Assembly (NCBI RefSeq): GCF_014857925.1
Contig: NZ_JACYVZ010000003.1
Location: forward strand, 124,001-188,000
Origin: Cysteiniphilum marinum
GTDB taxonomy: Bacteria > Pseudomonadota > Gammaproteobacteria > Francisellales > Francisellaceae
Direction of reading: 5' to 3'
DNA length: 64,000 nt
Positions within the stretch are counted from its first letter, which is position 1, and every line of letters begins with the position of its first letter. Under the pieces are notes generated by a model, which made no database searches, was not told the DNA's origin, and saw nothing but the letters and a program-made list of their open reading frames with translations. This document shows, piece after piece, positions 38,592-49,046 of this stretch. Both the position numbers and the translations under genes were made by a program.

Positions 38592-39296
38592 GTGGAAGTT
38601 AAATTTAAAGTTTATCGCTATAATCCTGAAGTCGATAAGAAGCCTTACTACAAAGATTATACCGTGACGGTTGAAAATGAGGGCACAAAAGTCTTAACAG
38701 CGATTGAGCTCATTAAACAACAAGACCCAACACTGGCTGTGCGTCGCTCATGTCGTGAGGGTGTTTGTGGTTCGGATGGCATGAATATCAATGGCAAAAA
38801 CCGTTTAGCATGTATTACCTCTATTGGTGAGGTATCACAACCTATTAAGTTGCAGCCTTTGCCAGGCTTGCCAGTGATTCGTGATCTGGTGGTTGACATG
38901 GATCAGTTTTACAAAAACTACGAGAAAGTGAAGCCGTATTTGATCCCTGCTGAGGGTGATATGCCAGTCAAAGAGCGTCTACAATCGCCAGAAGATCGTG
39001 CGAAGCTCGATGGTTTGTACGAATGTATCTTATGTGCATGCTGTACAACCTCATGTCCATCATTCTGGTGGAACCCAGATAAATTTATTGGTCCATCTGG
39101 TTTATTACAAGCTTATCGTTTTGTGATTGATTCACGCGATGGTGCAACACAAGAGCGTTTGGATGCACTGCAAGACCCATTTAGCGTCTTTAGATGCCGC
39201 ACCATTATGAATTGTGTGAGTGTTTGTCCAAAAGGACTCAACCCAACCAAAGCGATCGGTAAACTCAGATCGATGATGTTAAAAAATAACGTGTAG
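38592..39296 (+). CDS. sdhB: Succinate dehydrogenase iron-sulfur subunit
   Basis: A 234-residue electron-transfer subunit. The 2Fe-2S cluster ligands lie in SCREGVCGSDGMNING and LAC; the 4Fe-4S and 3Fe-4S ligands lie in CILCACCTTSCPSFWW, CRTIMNCVSVCPKGL. It starts at GTG 38592 with GGAG seven bases upstream. It is the last sdh gene and is followed by a terminator hairpin. Confidence 0.98.
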   Translation: MEVKFKVYRYNPEVDKKPYYKDYTVTVENEGTKVLTAIELIKQQDPTLAVRRSCREGVCGSDGMNINGKNRLACITSIGEVSQPIKLQPLPGLPVIRDLVVDMDQFYKNYEKVKPYLIPAEGDMPVKERLQSPEDRAKLDGLYECILCACCTTSCPSFWWNPDKFIGPSGLLQAYRFVIDSRDGATQERLDALQDPFSVFRCRTIMNCVSVCPKGLNPTKAIGKLRSMMLKNNV

Positions 39297-39308
39297 TTAA
39301 GAAGAATC

Positions 39309-39336
39309 AAGCGCTGGAGATCCAGTGCTTTTTTGT
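39309..39336 (+). terminator. Intrinsic terminator after sdhCDAB
   Basis: The stem AGCGCTGG/CCAGTGCT (one G-T wobble) with loop AGAT is followed by a run of six T. It lies 13 bases after the sdhB stop, separating sdhCDAB from sucAB. Confidence 0.8.
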
Positions 39337-39386
39337 TTGAACTAGTGAAAAAGTAAAAAACTAAAAAAAGTAAAAGAGTAGGAACT

Positions 39387-42242
39387 ATGAGTGAAACCCA
39401 AGAATCAATGTCTTCATGGTGGCAGTCTTCGCAACTATCCGGTAGTAGTAGCGCATACTTGGATGCTATTTATGAGGATTATTTACAAGACCCTAATTCG
39501 GTAGATAGTAGTTGGCGCCAGTATTTTGACGCGATTCGTGATAATAAACACGAAGTCTCGCACGCACAAGTTCGTGAAGACTTTGTCGCTTTAAGCAAAA
39601 ACCCATTTCGCTTTGCACTGAAAACGCCTCAAGGGATGGTTGTTGACTCAGGGAATTATCCTGATGGTGGTGATAAAGTCTCAGCAGTGATGGATCTTGT
39701 TTATATGTATCGCAGCATTGGTCACAAGGTTTCGCATTTAGATCCACTGAATATCAAAAAACCTGAAGAAACACCCGAGCTTGAGCTTGATTTTCATGGA
39801 CTTAATAACGCTAACTTAAATGAAAAATTTAATGTTGGTGTGTTTTCTGACTATCAAGCGTTACCACTCAAAGAAATCATTGCTAAATTGCAGCATGTTT
39901 ATACCGGTAGCATCGGCTATGAATTTATGCATTTAAACAATATGGCTGAAAAGCTATGGTTTAGACAGCGTATTGAAAAACAGATTCCTAATTTGTCGGT
40001 TGAGCGCAAAACATGGTTGCTAGATCGTCTAACAGCTGCTGAAGGTTTAGAAAAATATCTTGGCATGAAATACGTTGGTCAAAAACGTTTCTCATTAGAA
40101 GGTGGCGAATCAATGATTCCAGCTCTTAATGAGATGATTAATAAAGCAGGCGAGGTTGCTGTTGAGGAGATTGGTCTTGGTATGGCGCATCGCGGACGTT
40201 TAAATGTCCTTGTTAATATTATGGGTAAATCACCTGAGAATTTATTTAAAGAATTTGAAGGTGCACAGGATAAGAAATTTTTATCAGGAGATGTGAAATA
40301 TCACTTAGGTTTTGCCTCTTGGCATAAGACACCAAAAGATGAGGTGCGTCTAGCATTAGCATTTAATCCCTCACACTTAGAGACTGTTGATCCAGTGGTA
40401 GAAGGGGCAGTAAGAGCCAAGCAAGAATGTTTTGCGGATGATAATCCGCACGGTAAGGTTGTACCGATTTTAATTCATGGCGATTCTGCATTTTGCGGTC
40501 AAGGTGTGGTGATGGAGACATTTGCTTTATCACAAACCAGATACTATGGCACTGGTGGTACAATTCATATTGTGATTAATAACCAAGTCGGTTTTACAAC
40601 GGATAAAAAACAAGATAATAGAAGTAGCTTGTATTGTACTGATATTGCCAAAGTTGTTGAGGCACCTGTTTTACATGTCAATGGTGATGATCCTGAAGCA
40701 GTACTGCGTGTTGCCGGCCTTGCGATGGATTACCGCATGATGTTTGGCAAGGATATTGTTATTGATTTGGTGTGCTATCGTCGTCATGGACATAACGAAG
40801 CAGATGAGCCATCAGGTACACAGCCATTGATGTATAGCATTATTAAGAAATTACCAACAACACGTACTATTTATGCTAAAAGACTTGAAAGTGAAGGTGT
40901 TGTTTCAAAAGCGCAAGCTGATCAAATGGCCAAAGCGTATCGTGATCGCTTACAAAAAGGCGAAGTAGTTGCAGATATTATTACTGGTGACCATCATGAG
41001 CGCCATACTAAATGTGTTGCTGATTGGCGTCCGTATGTTAACCAAAAATGGGATCAAGCAGTTGATACGCGCATTGATAAAGCGCAACTGGTGAAATTGG
41101 CTCAAAGCTTAAATGATTTGCCCGCTGATCTAACATTACAACCCCAAGTTAAAAAGGCAATTGATGATCGTATTAAAATGGCTGCTGGAGAAATTCCAGG
41201 CAACTGGGGCTTTGCTGAAAATTTAGCGTATGCTACGTTGTTAGCTGAAGGTTATGATATTCGTTTATCAGGTGAAGATTCTGGACGTGGCACGTTTTCT
41301 CATCGTCATGCAGTGTTACATAACTATGATTACAGCAAAACAGAGTTGCCAGATTATACGCCATTACAGCACATTAATGACAAGGCACAATGTCATATTA
41401 TTGACTCTGTATTATCAGAGTATGCGGTACTTGGTTTTGATTATGGTTATAGCTGCTCAGCGCCTGAGACGTTAACCATATGGGAAGCGCAGTTTGGTGA
41501 TTTTGCTAATACTGCTCAGGTGGTTATCGATCAGTTTATTGCAGCTGCAGAAGAGAAATGGGGTATTTTATCAGGTCTTGTAATGCTTTTGCCGCATGGT
41601 CAAGAAGGGCAAGGGGCTGAGCATTCATCCGCAAGACTAGAGCGTTTCTTACAATTATGTGCGCATGATAATATGCAAGTCTGTGTGCCAACGACACCTG
41701 CGCAAATGTTTCATATGTTGCGCCGTCAGATGTTGCGCCTTTATCGCAAACCATTGATTGTGATGTCGCCTAAGAGTTTGTTACGTCACCCGATGGTGCA
41801 TTCAACACTGGATGAATTGGCCGATGGACAATTTTATAACGTCATTGCTGAAGTTGAAGATATTAAGCCGCAATCAGTATCACGCGTGATTCTATGTTCA
41901 GGTAAGGTTTATTATGATCTGTTGGCAGAGCGTATTGATAAAGAAGTCAAAGATATTGCGATTGTGCGTATTGAGCAGCTTTATCCATTCCCGCAAGCGG
42001 ATCTTGATAAAGTGTTAGCACCTTATGAAGCGGTTAATGATATCGTGTGGGTACAAGAAGAGCCTGAAAACCAAGGGGCTTGGTGGATGATTCAGCATGA
42101 ATTGCGTAAACTATTGCGTAAAGACCAGAGTTTATCTTATGTTGGTAGAAAAGCAGCGGCGGCACCTGCGGTAGGTTATCCGTCATTATTCCATGCACAA
42201 CAGAGTGAGCTGGTTGCTAAAGCATTGAAGTTAGATAAATAG
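39387..42242 (+). CDS. sucA: 2-oxoglutarate dehydrogenase E1 component
   Basis: A 951-residue thiamine-diphosphate enzyme that decarboxylates 2-oxoglutarate. The N-terminal docking segment has AYLDAIYEDYLQDPNSVDSSW. Active-site and cofactor motifs are GMAHRGRLNVLVN, HLGFASWHKT, NPSHLETVDPV, HGDSAFCGQGVV, INNQVGFTT and HRRHGHNEADEPSG-like YRRHGHNEADEPSG, and the C-terminal LLPHGQEGQGAEHSSARLER. Length matches E. coli SucA. It is followed by sucB after 72 bases. Confidence 0.98.
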   Translation: MSETQESMSSWWQSSQLSGSSSAYLDAIYEDYLQDPNSVDSSWRQYFDAIRDNKHEVSHAQVREDFVALSKNPFRFALKTPQGMVVDSGNYPDGGDKVSAVMDLVYMYRSIGHKVSHLDPLNIKKPEETPELELDFHGLNNANLNEKFNVGVFSDYQALPLKEIIAKLQHVYTGSIGYEFMHLNNMAEKLWFRQRIEKQIPNLSVERKTWLLDRLTAAEGLEKYLGMKYVGQKRFSLEGGESMIPALNEMINKAGEVAVEEIGLGMAHRGRLNVLVNIMGKSPENLFKEFEGAQDKKFLSGDVKYHLGFASWHKTPKDEVRLALAFNPSHLETVDPVVEGAVRAKQECFADDNPHGKVVPILIHGDSAFCGQGVVMETFALSQTRYYGTGGTIHIVINNQVGFTTDKKQDNRSSLYCTDIAKVVEAPVLHVNGDDPEAVLRVAGLAMDYRMMFGKDIVIDLVCYRRHGHNEADEPSGTQPLMYSIIKKLPTTRTIYAKRLESEGVVSKAQADQMAKAYRDRLQKGEVVADIITGDHHERHTKCVADWRPYVNQKWDQAVDTRIDKAQLVKLAQSLNDLPADLTLQPQVKKAIDDRIKMAAGEIPGNWGFAENLAYATLLAEGYDIRLSGEDSGRGTFSHRHAVLHNYDYSKTELPDYTPLQHINDKAQCHIIDSVLSEYAVLGFDYGYSCSAPETLTIWEAQFGDFANTAQVVIDQFIAAAEEKWGILSGLVMLLPHGQEGQGAEHSSARLERFLQLCAHDNMQVCVPTTPAQMFHMLRRQMLRLYRKPLIVMSPKSLLRHPMVHSTLDELADGQFYNVIAEVEDIKPQSVSRVILCSGKVYYDLLAERIDKEVKDIAIVRIEQLYPFPQADLDKVLAPYEAVNDIVWVQEEPENQGAWWMIQHELRKLLRKDQSLSYVGRKAAAAPAVGYPSLFHAQQSELVAKALKLDK

Positions 42243-42314
42243 ATCCGCTTCTAAAAGATAGTAAATTAAATAATGTTGATAAAATAAGTAAAATAAAAAA
42301 GTTAAGGGTGAACC

Positions 42315-43811
42315 ATGACAGAGGTAAAAGTTCCTGTTTTTCCGGAATCAATTGCAGAAGGTACAATTGCAACATGGCATAAAAAGCCAGGTGATCGCGT
42401 TGAAGAAGGTGATGTGTTGGCAGAGATTGAAACAGATAAAGTGGTAATGGAAGTTCCAGCAATGACAGCTGGTACGATGGGTGAGATTACTAAGCACGAA
42501 GGTGATACGGTTCTTTCTCAAGAAACGATTGGCTCAATTACTGCCGGTGTGGCAAGTGATAGCTCCACTGCTGAGGAGCAAACTGAAGCAGCGCAAGTAG
42601 TAACTCCTGCAGCTCCATCAACTGGCGAAGCTGTTACGGTTAATGCGCCAACTTTCCCTGAGTCAATTGCTGAAGGTACGGTAGCAACGTGGCATAAAAA
42701 TGTTGGTGATCAGGTTGAAGAAGGTGAAACATTAGTTGAGATTGAAACCGATAAAGTGATGATGGAAGTGCCAGCAGCGCAAAGTGGTGTATTGGCTGAA
42801 AAACTTAAAAATGAAGGTGATACGGTACTAAGCGCTGAAGCAGTTGCTAAGATTGTTGCCGGTAGCGTGAGTGCTACAACAGCAGTTGCTCCAGTAGCGG
42901 CAGATGTCAAAGAAGCGCAATCACAAGATCATTTATCACCTGCGGTGCGTCGTGCCGTTAAAGCCAATGACGTTGATGTAAATAACGTACAAGGCACAGG
43001 TAAAAATGGTCGCATTACTAAGCAAGATGTGGTCAGTGCGCCTGTATCTACACAAGCTGCAAAACAAGTGCCAACAACTCAAGCGGCTGATGCAATGAGC
43101 TTTGAAGGTGATCGCCCTGAGAAGCGTGTGCGTATGACTCGCTTGCGTCAAACGATTGCAAAACGTTTGGTTGAAGTACAGCATAGCAACGCGATTTTGA
43201 CGACGTTTAACGAAGTTGATATGAAGCCTGTGATGGATCTAAGAAAGCAATATAAAGATCTTTTCCAAAAGACACATGATGCGAAGCTTGGCTTTATGTC
43301 ATTCTTCTTAAAAGCAGCTACAGAGGCATTAAAGCGTTTCCCTGAAGTTAATGCATCAATTGATGGCACAGATGTTGTTTATCATGGCTTCTTTGATATC
43401 GGTGTAGCCGTTGGCTCAGATCGCGGTTTAGTTGTTCCTGTGATTCGCAATGCAGATCAAAAGTCTTTTGCCCAAATCGAGAATGACATCATCGAGAAGG
43501 CAATTAAAGCACGTGATGGCAAATTATCATTAGAAGAGATGCAAGGCGGGACATTTACGATCACCAATGGTGGCACCTATGGCTCAATGCTATCAACGCC
43601 AATTATTAACGCACCACAAAGCGCGATCTTAGGTATGCACAATATCGTTGAGCGCCCAGTAGTCGTTAATGGTGAAATTGTGATTCGTCCGATTATGTAT
43701 TTGGCATTGTCGTATGATCACAGAATTATTGACGGTAGTGTCTCAGTTAAATTCTTAAAGACCATTAAAGAATTGATTGAAGATCCAGCTAGAATGTTGT
43801 TGGAAATCTAA
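42315..43811 (+). CDS. sucB: Dihydrolipoyl succinyltransferase (E2), two lipoyl domains
   Basis: A 498-residue core of the 2-oxoglutarate dehydrogenase complex. There are two tandem lipoyl domains, each with ETDKV and the lipoylated Lys near residues 42 and 147; E. coli SucB has one. A Pro/Ala/Thr linker, the E1/E3-binding domain ([20 protein letters not shown]) and the catalytic domain ending in [16 protein letters not shown] follow; the catalytic His and Asp are in DHRIIDG. lpd is not adjacent. Its stop overlaps the end of rsgA by four bases. Confidence 0.97.
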   Translation: MTEVKVPVFPESIAEGTIATWHKKPGDRVEEGDVLAEIETDKVVMEVPAMTAGTMGEITKHEGDTVLSQETIGSITAGVASDSSTAEEQTEAAQVVTPAAPSTGEAVTVNAPTFPESIAEGTVATWHKNVGDQVEEGETLVEIETDKVMMEVPAAQSGVLAEKLKNEGDTVLSAEAVAKIVAGSVSATTAVAPVAADVKEAQSQDHLSPAVRRAVKANDVDVNNVQGTGKNGRITKQDVVSAPVSTQAAKQVPTTQAADAMSFEGDRPEKRVRMTRLRQTIAKRLVEVQHSNAILTTFNEVDMKPVMDLRKQYKDLFQKTHDAKLGFMSFFLKAATEALKRFPEVNASIDGTDVVYHGFFDIGVAVGSDRGLVVPVIRNADQKSFAQIENDIIEKAIKARDGKLSLEEMQGGTFTITNGGTYGSMLSTPIINAPQSAILGMHNIVERPVVVNGEIVIRPIMYLALSYDHRIIDGSVSVKFLKTIKELIEDPARMLLEI

Positions 43812-44788
43812 TTTTTATACTCTAAATATTCATGAATTAAGCGATGATAGTTGATAAAGCGTTGCTTGCTGATTTTATCAGCGGCAACGGCTTCATTAAT
43901 CGCACAACCTTTTGTGTTTTCAATATGTTCACAGTTTCTAAATTTGCACTCATTTTCTAATTGTGCAAACTCTTTAAATCCTGCAAAAATATCTGCTTTA
44001 TCCAAATGCCAAATACCAAATTCACGAATGCCTGGTGAGTCAATGATATTGGTATCTTGATCTAGATGAAATAATCGCGCACTGGTTGTGGTGTGTTTGC
44101 CACGACTGTTTTGCTCAGAAATCTCACCTGTAAGTGTTATATTTGTACCAAATAAGGCATTAAGCATCTCAGATTTGCCAACACCTGATTGACCAACAAT
44201 AATCGAAGTTTTATGTTGTAAAAGCGTTTTCAATGCTTGTAAATTTTTGTGACACAAGGCAGAGCAAGTAATCAGTTCATAATCTAATCCGCGATAAAGA
44301 TGAATAATTGCCTCAAGCTGTGCTTTATTGTTAGCGTCATCAAATAAATCCATTTTGTTGAGCACAATAATTGGTTTGACATTCATATGATGTGCAGCGA
44401 CGAGATAACGATCGATATAATGCTCAATTGGAGGTGGGTTAACAGCAAGCATAATAATCAGCTGATCAATATTTGCTGCCATCGTTTTGTGGTTGTGTGC
44501 GAGTTTACTAGGACGAATGAGCGCATTACTTCGAGGTAAGATTTGACAGATAACACCATACTCACTATTGTCTTGTGGTAGATAAAGTACGTTGTCTCCT
44601 GCCACAATGGCGCCTAAGTTTTGACGGTATTGGCAAAAAATAATCTCACCTGTGTGGCTTTCAAGCTCAATGAGTTTGCCGCGATGTGATATCACAAGCG
44701 CTGACAAAGCATGTGATAAGTCTTCATGAGATGCTTTATGTTCTTTGATATTGCGAAGCTGTTGTTTACTTAAATTACGTTTTGCCAA
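43808..44788 (-). CDS. rsgA: Ribosome small-subunit-dependent GTPase A
   Basis: A 326-residue circularly permuted GTPase that helps mature the 30S subunit. It has an N-terminal OB-fold, then the permuted order G4 (LNKMDLFD), G5 (TCSAL), G1 ([14 protein letters not shown]) and G3 (DSPGIREFG), and a C-terminal zinc knuckle with Cys/His in [15 protein letters not shown]. It converges with sucB and overlaps it by four bases at the 3' ends. Confidence 0.97.
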   Translation of the reverse strand: MAKRNLSKQQLRNIKEHKASHEDLSHALSALVISHRGKLIELESHTGEIIFCQYRQNLGAIVAGDNVLYLPQDNSEYGVICQILPRSNALIRPSKLAHNHKTMAANIDQLIIMLAVNPPPIEHYIDRYLVAAHHMNVKPIIVLNKMDLFDDANNKAQLEAIIHLYRGLDYELITCSALCHKNLQALKTLLQHKTSIIVGQSGVGKSEMLNALFGTNITLTGEISEQNSRGKHTTTSARLFHLDQDTNIIDSPGIREFGIWHLDKADIFAGFKEFAQLENECKFRNCEHIENTKGCAINEAVAADKISKQRFINYHRLIHEYLEYKN

Positions 44789-44953
44789 TGGTATTCTTAA
44801 TCTTCAAAGAGTGTTGCAGTGGATTATAGCTATTGATATAAAATAATACAGTATAGATTATGGATTAAACGTCTTAAATTCAATTCGTATTTTGTGTGCA
44901 GTGCTTATCACTTCTGGATTTTTCATTTAAAACAACGTAGAATTCAACCCTAG
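44789..44953. promoter_or_regulatory. Divergent promoter region of rsgA and the rib operon
   Basis: These 165 AT-rich bases lie between the rsgA start and the riboswitch, so the rib promoter and rsgA promoter should both be here. TATAAAATAATACAGTATAGAT near 44837 is a plausible -10 cluster, but no spaced -35 stands out. Confidence 0.4.
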
Positions 44954-45097
44954 TTCTTCAGGGCGGGGTGAAACTCCCCACCGGTGGTAATCTATGAACA
45001 TTTAGAAAAGCCCACGAGCGCTTTGGCTTGAAGGTCAAAGGTCAGCAGATCTGGTGAGACTCCAGAGCCGACGGTTATAGTCCGGATGAAAGAAGAA
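44954..45097 (+). promoter_or_regulatory. FMN riboswitch (RFN element)
   Basis: It shows the conserved RFN blocks in order: TTCAGGGCGGGGTGAAA, CTCCCCACCGGTGGTA, AGCCCACGAGCGC, AAGGTCAGCAGATCTGGTGA, CCAGAGCCGACGGTTATAGT and CCGGATG with the closing AGAAG. It lies 157 bases before ribD and should repress the ribD-ribE-ribBA-ribH operon when FMN is plentiful. I see no terminator hairpin with a T run between it and ribD. Control may instead be on translation: CCCT near 45223 could pair with the ribD AAGGG site. That pairing is an inference. Confidence 0.97.
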
Positions 45098-45254
45098 GTA
45101 ATATGATTAACATATGTGTAAAGTACAAATGCATTATATTTTAAAATGTTGAATGTTGAACTTATTATCAATGTGTTGTGCTTTTATCCATTTTGCTTAT
45201 GTTTATTTCTTTTGCTCGTCCCTGAAGTTAAGTAAATTAATAAAAGGGTGATTA

Positions 45255-46346
45255 TTGCAAGTGTTTCAAGCGGATTATTTTTATATGTCTCAGGCACTGA
45301 TGTTGGCAAAGCGTGGTGCTTTGAGCGTGTCACCTAACCCAATGGTTGGCTGCGTGATTGTTAAAAATGGTCAAATTGTTGGTGAAGGTTGGCATCGTTT
45401 TGCTGGAGATAAACATGCCGAGATTCATGCCTTAGATCAAGCAGGGGATAGCGCGCAAGGCGCAACTGTTTATATCACCCTTGAGCCATGTTGTCATATT
45501 GGCAGAACAGGGGCTTGTACCGAGCGCTTGATCAGCGCACAAGTTGCTAAAGTCGTTGTTGCAAGTGTTGACCCTAACCCTCAAGTGGCAGGTAAAGGGA
45601 TTAAGCGTTTACAACAAGCGGGTATTGTCGTTGAAACAGGGCTTATGTGTCATGAAGCGATTGCCATGAATAAAATATTTTTTCATTATCATACCCATAA
45701 GCGTCCATATGTCATTGCCAAATGGGGTATGTCATTAGACGGTCAGATGGTGACGCATCCCCAAGATAGTAAACAAATTACCAATCAAACATCTCAACAG
45801 CAAGTGCACAATCTACGCAATAGCGTTGATGCGATTATGATTGGTCGCCAGACGTTGATTGAAGATAACCCAAGTCTTACCGTGAGAGTTTCAGATGCTG
45901 AGTTTATTAAGCATCCATTACGTGTTGTGTTATCAAAAACTGGTCAATTACCATATGATGCAACGCTTTTTAATGATGGTATTGAGAGTGTTGTGATTAC
46001 CAGTGATTTAGCGGGTAAAGATACGCTTGATGCATTAGCGCATAAAGGTATTGAGTGCATTAAGGTATCACTGAATCAAGGTGAGATTGATCTTACAAAA
46101 GTATTAGAAGTATTGGCGCAAAGAGGTATTACCAGTGTCTTAGTTGAGGGTGGCAGAACGTTGCTTAATGCTTTCTTTGCGGCGCAGCTTGTTGATGAAG
46201 TGCAAAGTTATGTAGCACCTATGATCATTGCTGATTTTAAGCACAAGAAGCGCATTAATATCAAAGACAATGGTTTTTTGAATAATGATTATTATTGTAT
46301 GGGTCGCATAGAAAAATCAGAGAAAACAGAAAATAAGAGGTTGTAA
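45255..46346 (+). CDS. ribD: Riboflavin biosynthesis deaminase/reductase
   Basis: A 363-residue bifunctional enzyme for the second and third steps of riboflavin synthesis. The N-terminal deaminase has zinc ligands in KHAEIHAL and PCCHIGRTGAC; the C-terminal reductase starts at RPYVIAKWGMSLDGQM and ends with VLVEGGRTLLNAF. The start is TTG 45255 with AAAGGG upstream; GTG 45261 is an alternative. It is the first gene after the FMN riboswitch. Confidence 0.95.
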   Translation: MQVFQADYFYMSQALMLAKRGALSVSPNPMVGCVIVKNGQIVGEGWHRFAGDKHAEIHALDQAGDSAQGATVYITLEPCCHIGRTGACTERLISAQVAKVVVASVDPNPQVAGKGIKRLQQAGIVVETGLMCHEAIAMNKIFFHYHTHKRPYVIAKWGMSLDGQMVTHPQDSKQITNQTSQQQVHNLRNSVDAIMIGRQTLIEDNPSLTVRVSDAEFIKHPLRVVLSKTGQLPYDATLFNDGIESVVITSDLAGKDTLDALAHKGIECIKVSLNQGEIDLTKVLEVLAQRGITSVLVEGGRTLLNAFFAAQLVDEVQSYVAPMIIADFKHKKRINIKDNGFLNNDYYCMGRIEKSEKTENKRL

Positions 46347-46355
46347 GAGGTAATT

Positions 46356-46964
46356 ATGTTTAGTGGTATTGTACAGGAAGTGGCAACAGTCGAGACTGTG
46401 TCAGGATCTGATCTGATCACATTGGTGATTCATTCAGAGCAATTAGCAAGTTGCAAAATAGGTGATAGCATTGCTATTAATGGTGTGTGCTTAACGGTCG
46501 TTACGTTGGATAAAGTAAAGGGGTTAGTGAGCTTTGAGGCGGTACCTGAAACACTGCGTAAAACTACCTTGGGGCAGCTTATTGCCGGATCGTACGTTAA
46601 TCTTGAGCTGTCATTACGCTTAAATGATTTTATTGGTGGGCACATGGTGCAAGGTCATGTTGATGGTGTTGGTGAAGTGAAATCAATTACCCATGAGGCA
46701 GAGGCTTGGCTTGTGGCTATTTCTGCTCCTTCAGAGATATTAAGATATTTAGTTAATAAAGGATTTATCACCATTGATGGTATGAGCATTACTGTGATTG
46801 AAGTTAGAGACGACTATTTTACGGTCACTTTTATTCCGCATACGGTTGATGCCACTATTGTTAAGAATTATCAAGTGGGCACCAAGGTCAACCTTGAAGC
46901 GGATCCTATTGGTAAACACATTCATCATTATATGGAGAAAATACAACATGTTTCAAAGAATTAA
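46356..46964 (+). CDS. ribE: Riboflavin synthase alpha subunit
   Basis: A 202-residue enzyme that dismutates two 6,7-dimethyl-8-ribityllumazine molecules to riboflavin. Two homologous barrels are visible: the first starts MFSGIVQEV with INGVCLTVV, the second with GGHMVQGHVDGVG and FITIDGMSITV. The ribBA start lies inside its last codons, so the two are coupled. Confidence 0.96.
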   Translation: MFSGIVQEVATVETVSGSDLITLVIHSEQLASCKIGDSIAINGVCLTVVTLDKVKGLVSFEAVPETLRKTTLGQLIAGSYVNLELSLRLNDFIGGHMVQGHVDGVGEVKSITHEAEAWLVAISAPSEILRYLVNKGFITIDGMSITVIEVRDDYFTVTFIPHTVDATIVKNYQVGTKVNLEADPIGKHIHHYMEKIQHVSKN

Positions 46965-48156
46965 AACACGCGTTGAAGCGGCGGTTAATGCCCTAAAGCA
47001 AGGCAAAAGTATTATTGTAACCGATGATGAAGATCGCGAGAATGAGGGTGATTTAATCTTCCCTGGGCAGCTTGCGAATATTGAGAATGTCAACTTAATG
47101 TTACAACATGCCAGTGGTATTGTCTGTTTGGCAATGTCAAAAGCGCATGCCAAACGCTTGCAATTAACCCCGATGGTGCCGGCAGATTTAAACACCAGTC
47201 AATTTACAACGCCTTTTACTATTACCATTGAGGCGAAAGAAGGAGTGACGACAGGCGTATCTGCTAAAGATCGTACGCATACGATTCAAGTGGCATCAAA
47301 CCCTGAGGTTGATCCTAGTGATATTAGTCGACCTGGGCATATTTTCCCATTAGTTGCAAATGATTATGGGGTATTAGGGCGTCAAGGGCACACAGAGGCG
47401 AGTGTTGACTTGGTGAAAATGGCAGGGTTTCATCCAGCAGCTGTTTTGTGTGAGCTGATGAATAAAGATGGCAGCATGATGAAAGGCGAAGAGATTGAAC
47501 GTTTTGCTTTGGCACATGATTTGCCGATATTAAGCATTGAGGAGCTTCGTCTATATCGCTTAGCGACGGAAAAACTCATTATAAAAGCGGCAAGTAGCCT
47601 TATTCCTTTTCGTGATTATGGCGAGCTTGAAATGAGTGTTTTCATCGATCCAGTGACCCAAAATGAAATCAAAGTCATAAGCAAAGACATTAAAGATAAT
47701 CCACTTGTTCGTATTCACTCATCGTGTATTACGGGAGACTTGTTTGGTTCATTAAAGTGTGATTGTCAATCACAACTGCATCATGCATTGCATGAGATTG
47801 CAGAGCATGGCGGGATCTTGATTTATCTTGAGCAAGAGGGGCGCGATATTGGCTTGGTCAATAAACTTAAAGCTTATGAGCTGCAGCGGACAAAGCATAT
47901 GGATACGATTGAAGCCAATGAAGCACTTAATTTGCCAGTAGATAATCGTCGCTATGATCATGCGCTGCAAATCTTGAAATATTATGATATAAAGTCATGT
48001 CAATTATTATCAAATAACCCAGAAAAGGTGCAGGCTTTACAAAAGGCGGGTATTGCTGTGCAGGTGCTCGTATCAGAGTCAGATGTGCATGAGCATAATA
48101 AAGGATATTTACAAACTAAAAAACAACGGCTAAACCATAGCATAAAAGGAGTATGA
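46948..48156 (+). CDS. ribBA: Bifunctional DHBP synthase / GTP cyclohydrolase II
   Basis: A 402-residue enzyme with both entry reactions of riboflavin synthesis. ATG 46948 ([13 protein letters not shown]) was chosen; the longer ORF from 46798 only overlaps ribE. The RibB domain has [21 protein letters not shown] and [12 protein letters not shown]. The RibA domain has zinc Cys in [16 protein letters not shown] and the substrate motif [18 protein letters not shown]. That last motif reads EQEGRDIGL where E. coli RibA has RQEGRGIGL, a modest departure. It overlaps ribH. Confidence 0.95.
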   Translation: MFQRIKTRVEAAVNALKQGKSIIVTDDEDRENEGDLIFPGQLANIENVNLMLQHASGIVCLAMSKAHAKRLQLTPMVPADLNTSQFTTPFTITIEAKEGVTTGVSAKDRTHTIQVASNPEVDPSDISRPGHIFPLVANDYGVLGRQGHTEASVDLVKMAGFHPAAVLCELMNKDGSMMKGEEIERFALAHDLPILSIEELRLYRLATEKLIIKAASSLIPFRDYGELEMSVFIDPVTQNEIKVISKDIKDNPLVRIHSSCITGDLFGSLKCDCQSQLHHALHEIAEHGGILIYLEQEGRDIGLVNKLKAYELQRTKHMDTIEANEALNLPVDNRRYDHALQILKYYDIKSCQLLSNNPEKVQALQKAGIAVQVLVSESDVHEHNKGYLQTKKQRLNHSIKGV

Positions 48157-48158
48157 TA

Positions 48159-48587
48159 ATGCCAAAGATTGCGATTGTTGTGAGTGAATTTAATGCGTTA
48201 ATTACTGATAAGTTATTAGAAGGCGCACTTGAAGAGGCGCAAAGTCAGTCAATAAAAACGCCAGAAGTTTACAAAGTGCCAGGAGCCGTCGAGCTGCCCT
48301 ATGCGGCAAAGCAGCTAGCTAAAACTAACAAATATGATGCTATTGTCTTGTTGGGTTGTGTGATTCGTGGACAAACTGATCACTATGATTATGTGTGTAT
48401 GCAAGTATCACAAGGCACACAAGATGTGATGATGAGCTATGACTTGCCGGTGATTTTCGGGGTGTTGACAACGCATAATAAGGATCAGGCATTAGCACGT
48501 GTCGGTGGTGAAAAAGGTCACAAAGGCAAGTATGCGCTGAAAGCCGCATTGGATATGATTAAGCTTAAAAAAGACATTAATGCCTAA
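48159..48587 (+). CDS. ribH: 6,7-dimethyl-8-ribityllumazine synthase
   Basis: A 142-residue enzyme making the lumazine precursor of riboflavin. Family motifs are [42 protein letters not shown] and [17 protein letters not shown] 48159 fits AAAAGGA at 48145 better than ATG 48153, which is too close to it. It is the last gene of the rib operon, closed by a hairpin. Confidence 0.96.
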   Translation: MPKIAIVVSEFNALITDKLLEGALEEAQSQSIKTPEVYKVPGAVELPYAAKQLAKTNKYDAIVLLGCVIRGQTDHYDYVCMQVSQGTQDVMMSYDLPVIFGVLTTHNKDQALARVGGEKGHKGKYALKAALDMIKLKKDINA

Positions 48588-48597
48588 TTCATTAGGC
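48582..48597. terminator. Hairpin between ribH and the convergent small gene
   Basis: The inverted repeat GCCTAA-TTCA-TTAGGC spans the stop codons of ribH and the minus-strand small gene, with only a short T run after it. It probably acts in both directions. Confidence 0.5.
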
Positions 48598-48777
48598 TTT
48601 GATTTCTTGCGTAATTTCATATGCTGGGTAAGCAATTTTGCAATCGGCGTTAGTTTCTATCTTTTCTTTATTCTCCGTTTGATACGCAGGATACCCGCAG
48701 GTATATAAAGCATAAGCATTTTCTGTTAGCGTAATCATCGCTATTATTTTAGCTGTGACAAGAAGTATTGCTCTCAT
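48592..48777 (-). CDS. Small secreted protein with repeated Cys-YPAY motif (61 residues)
   Basis: The N-terminal hydrophobic segment (ILLVTAKIIAMITLTENAYA) reads as a signal peptide. The mature 38 residues contain two tandem units, CGYPAYQTENKEK and CKIAYPAYEITQEIK, each with one Cys, so an intramolecular disulfide or a dimer is possible. AAGG lies upstream of the ATG. I know no family. It converges with ribH. Confidence 0.55.
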   Translation of the reverse strand: MRAILLVTAKIIAMITLTENAYALYTCGYPAYQTENKEKIETNADCKIAYPAYEITQEIKA

Positions 48778-49046
48778 AGAGGCGACCTTTTTTAATGTGT
48801 TTGAAATGAATGCGAATTATATATATTTAATATTCTTTTGTCTGTTTCAAATGAGTAACAATTGATTTTTTAATATCAGTAAATTGTCATTTAAGAAGCA
48901 ATATCAACAACTCTTTGATGAATTTGCCAAAAAATCAGTCATTTTTAGTCATATGAACTATATTTAATTTGAGTTACTAATGCATATAATTGCAAGGGAT
49001 TTAAAAGTACCAATGCTTTTTTGCACAAAAAAATGAAGGAGATATC

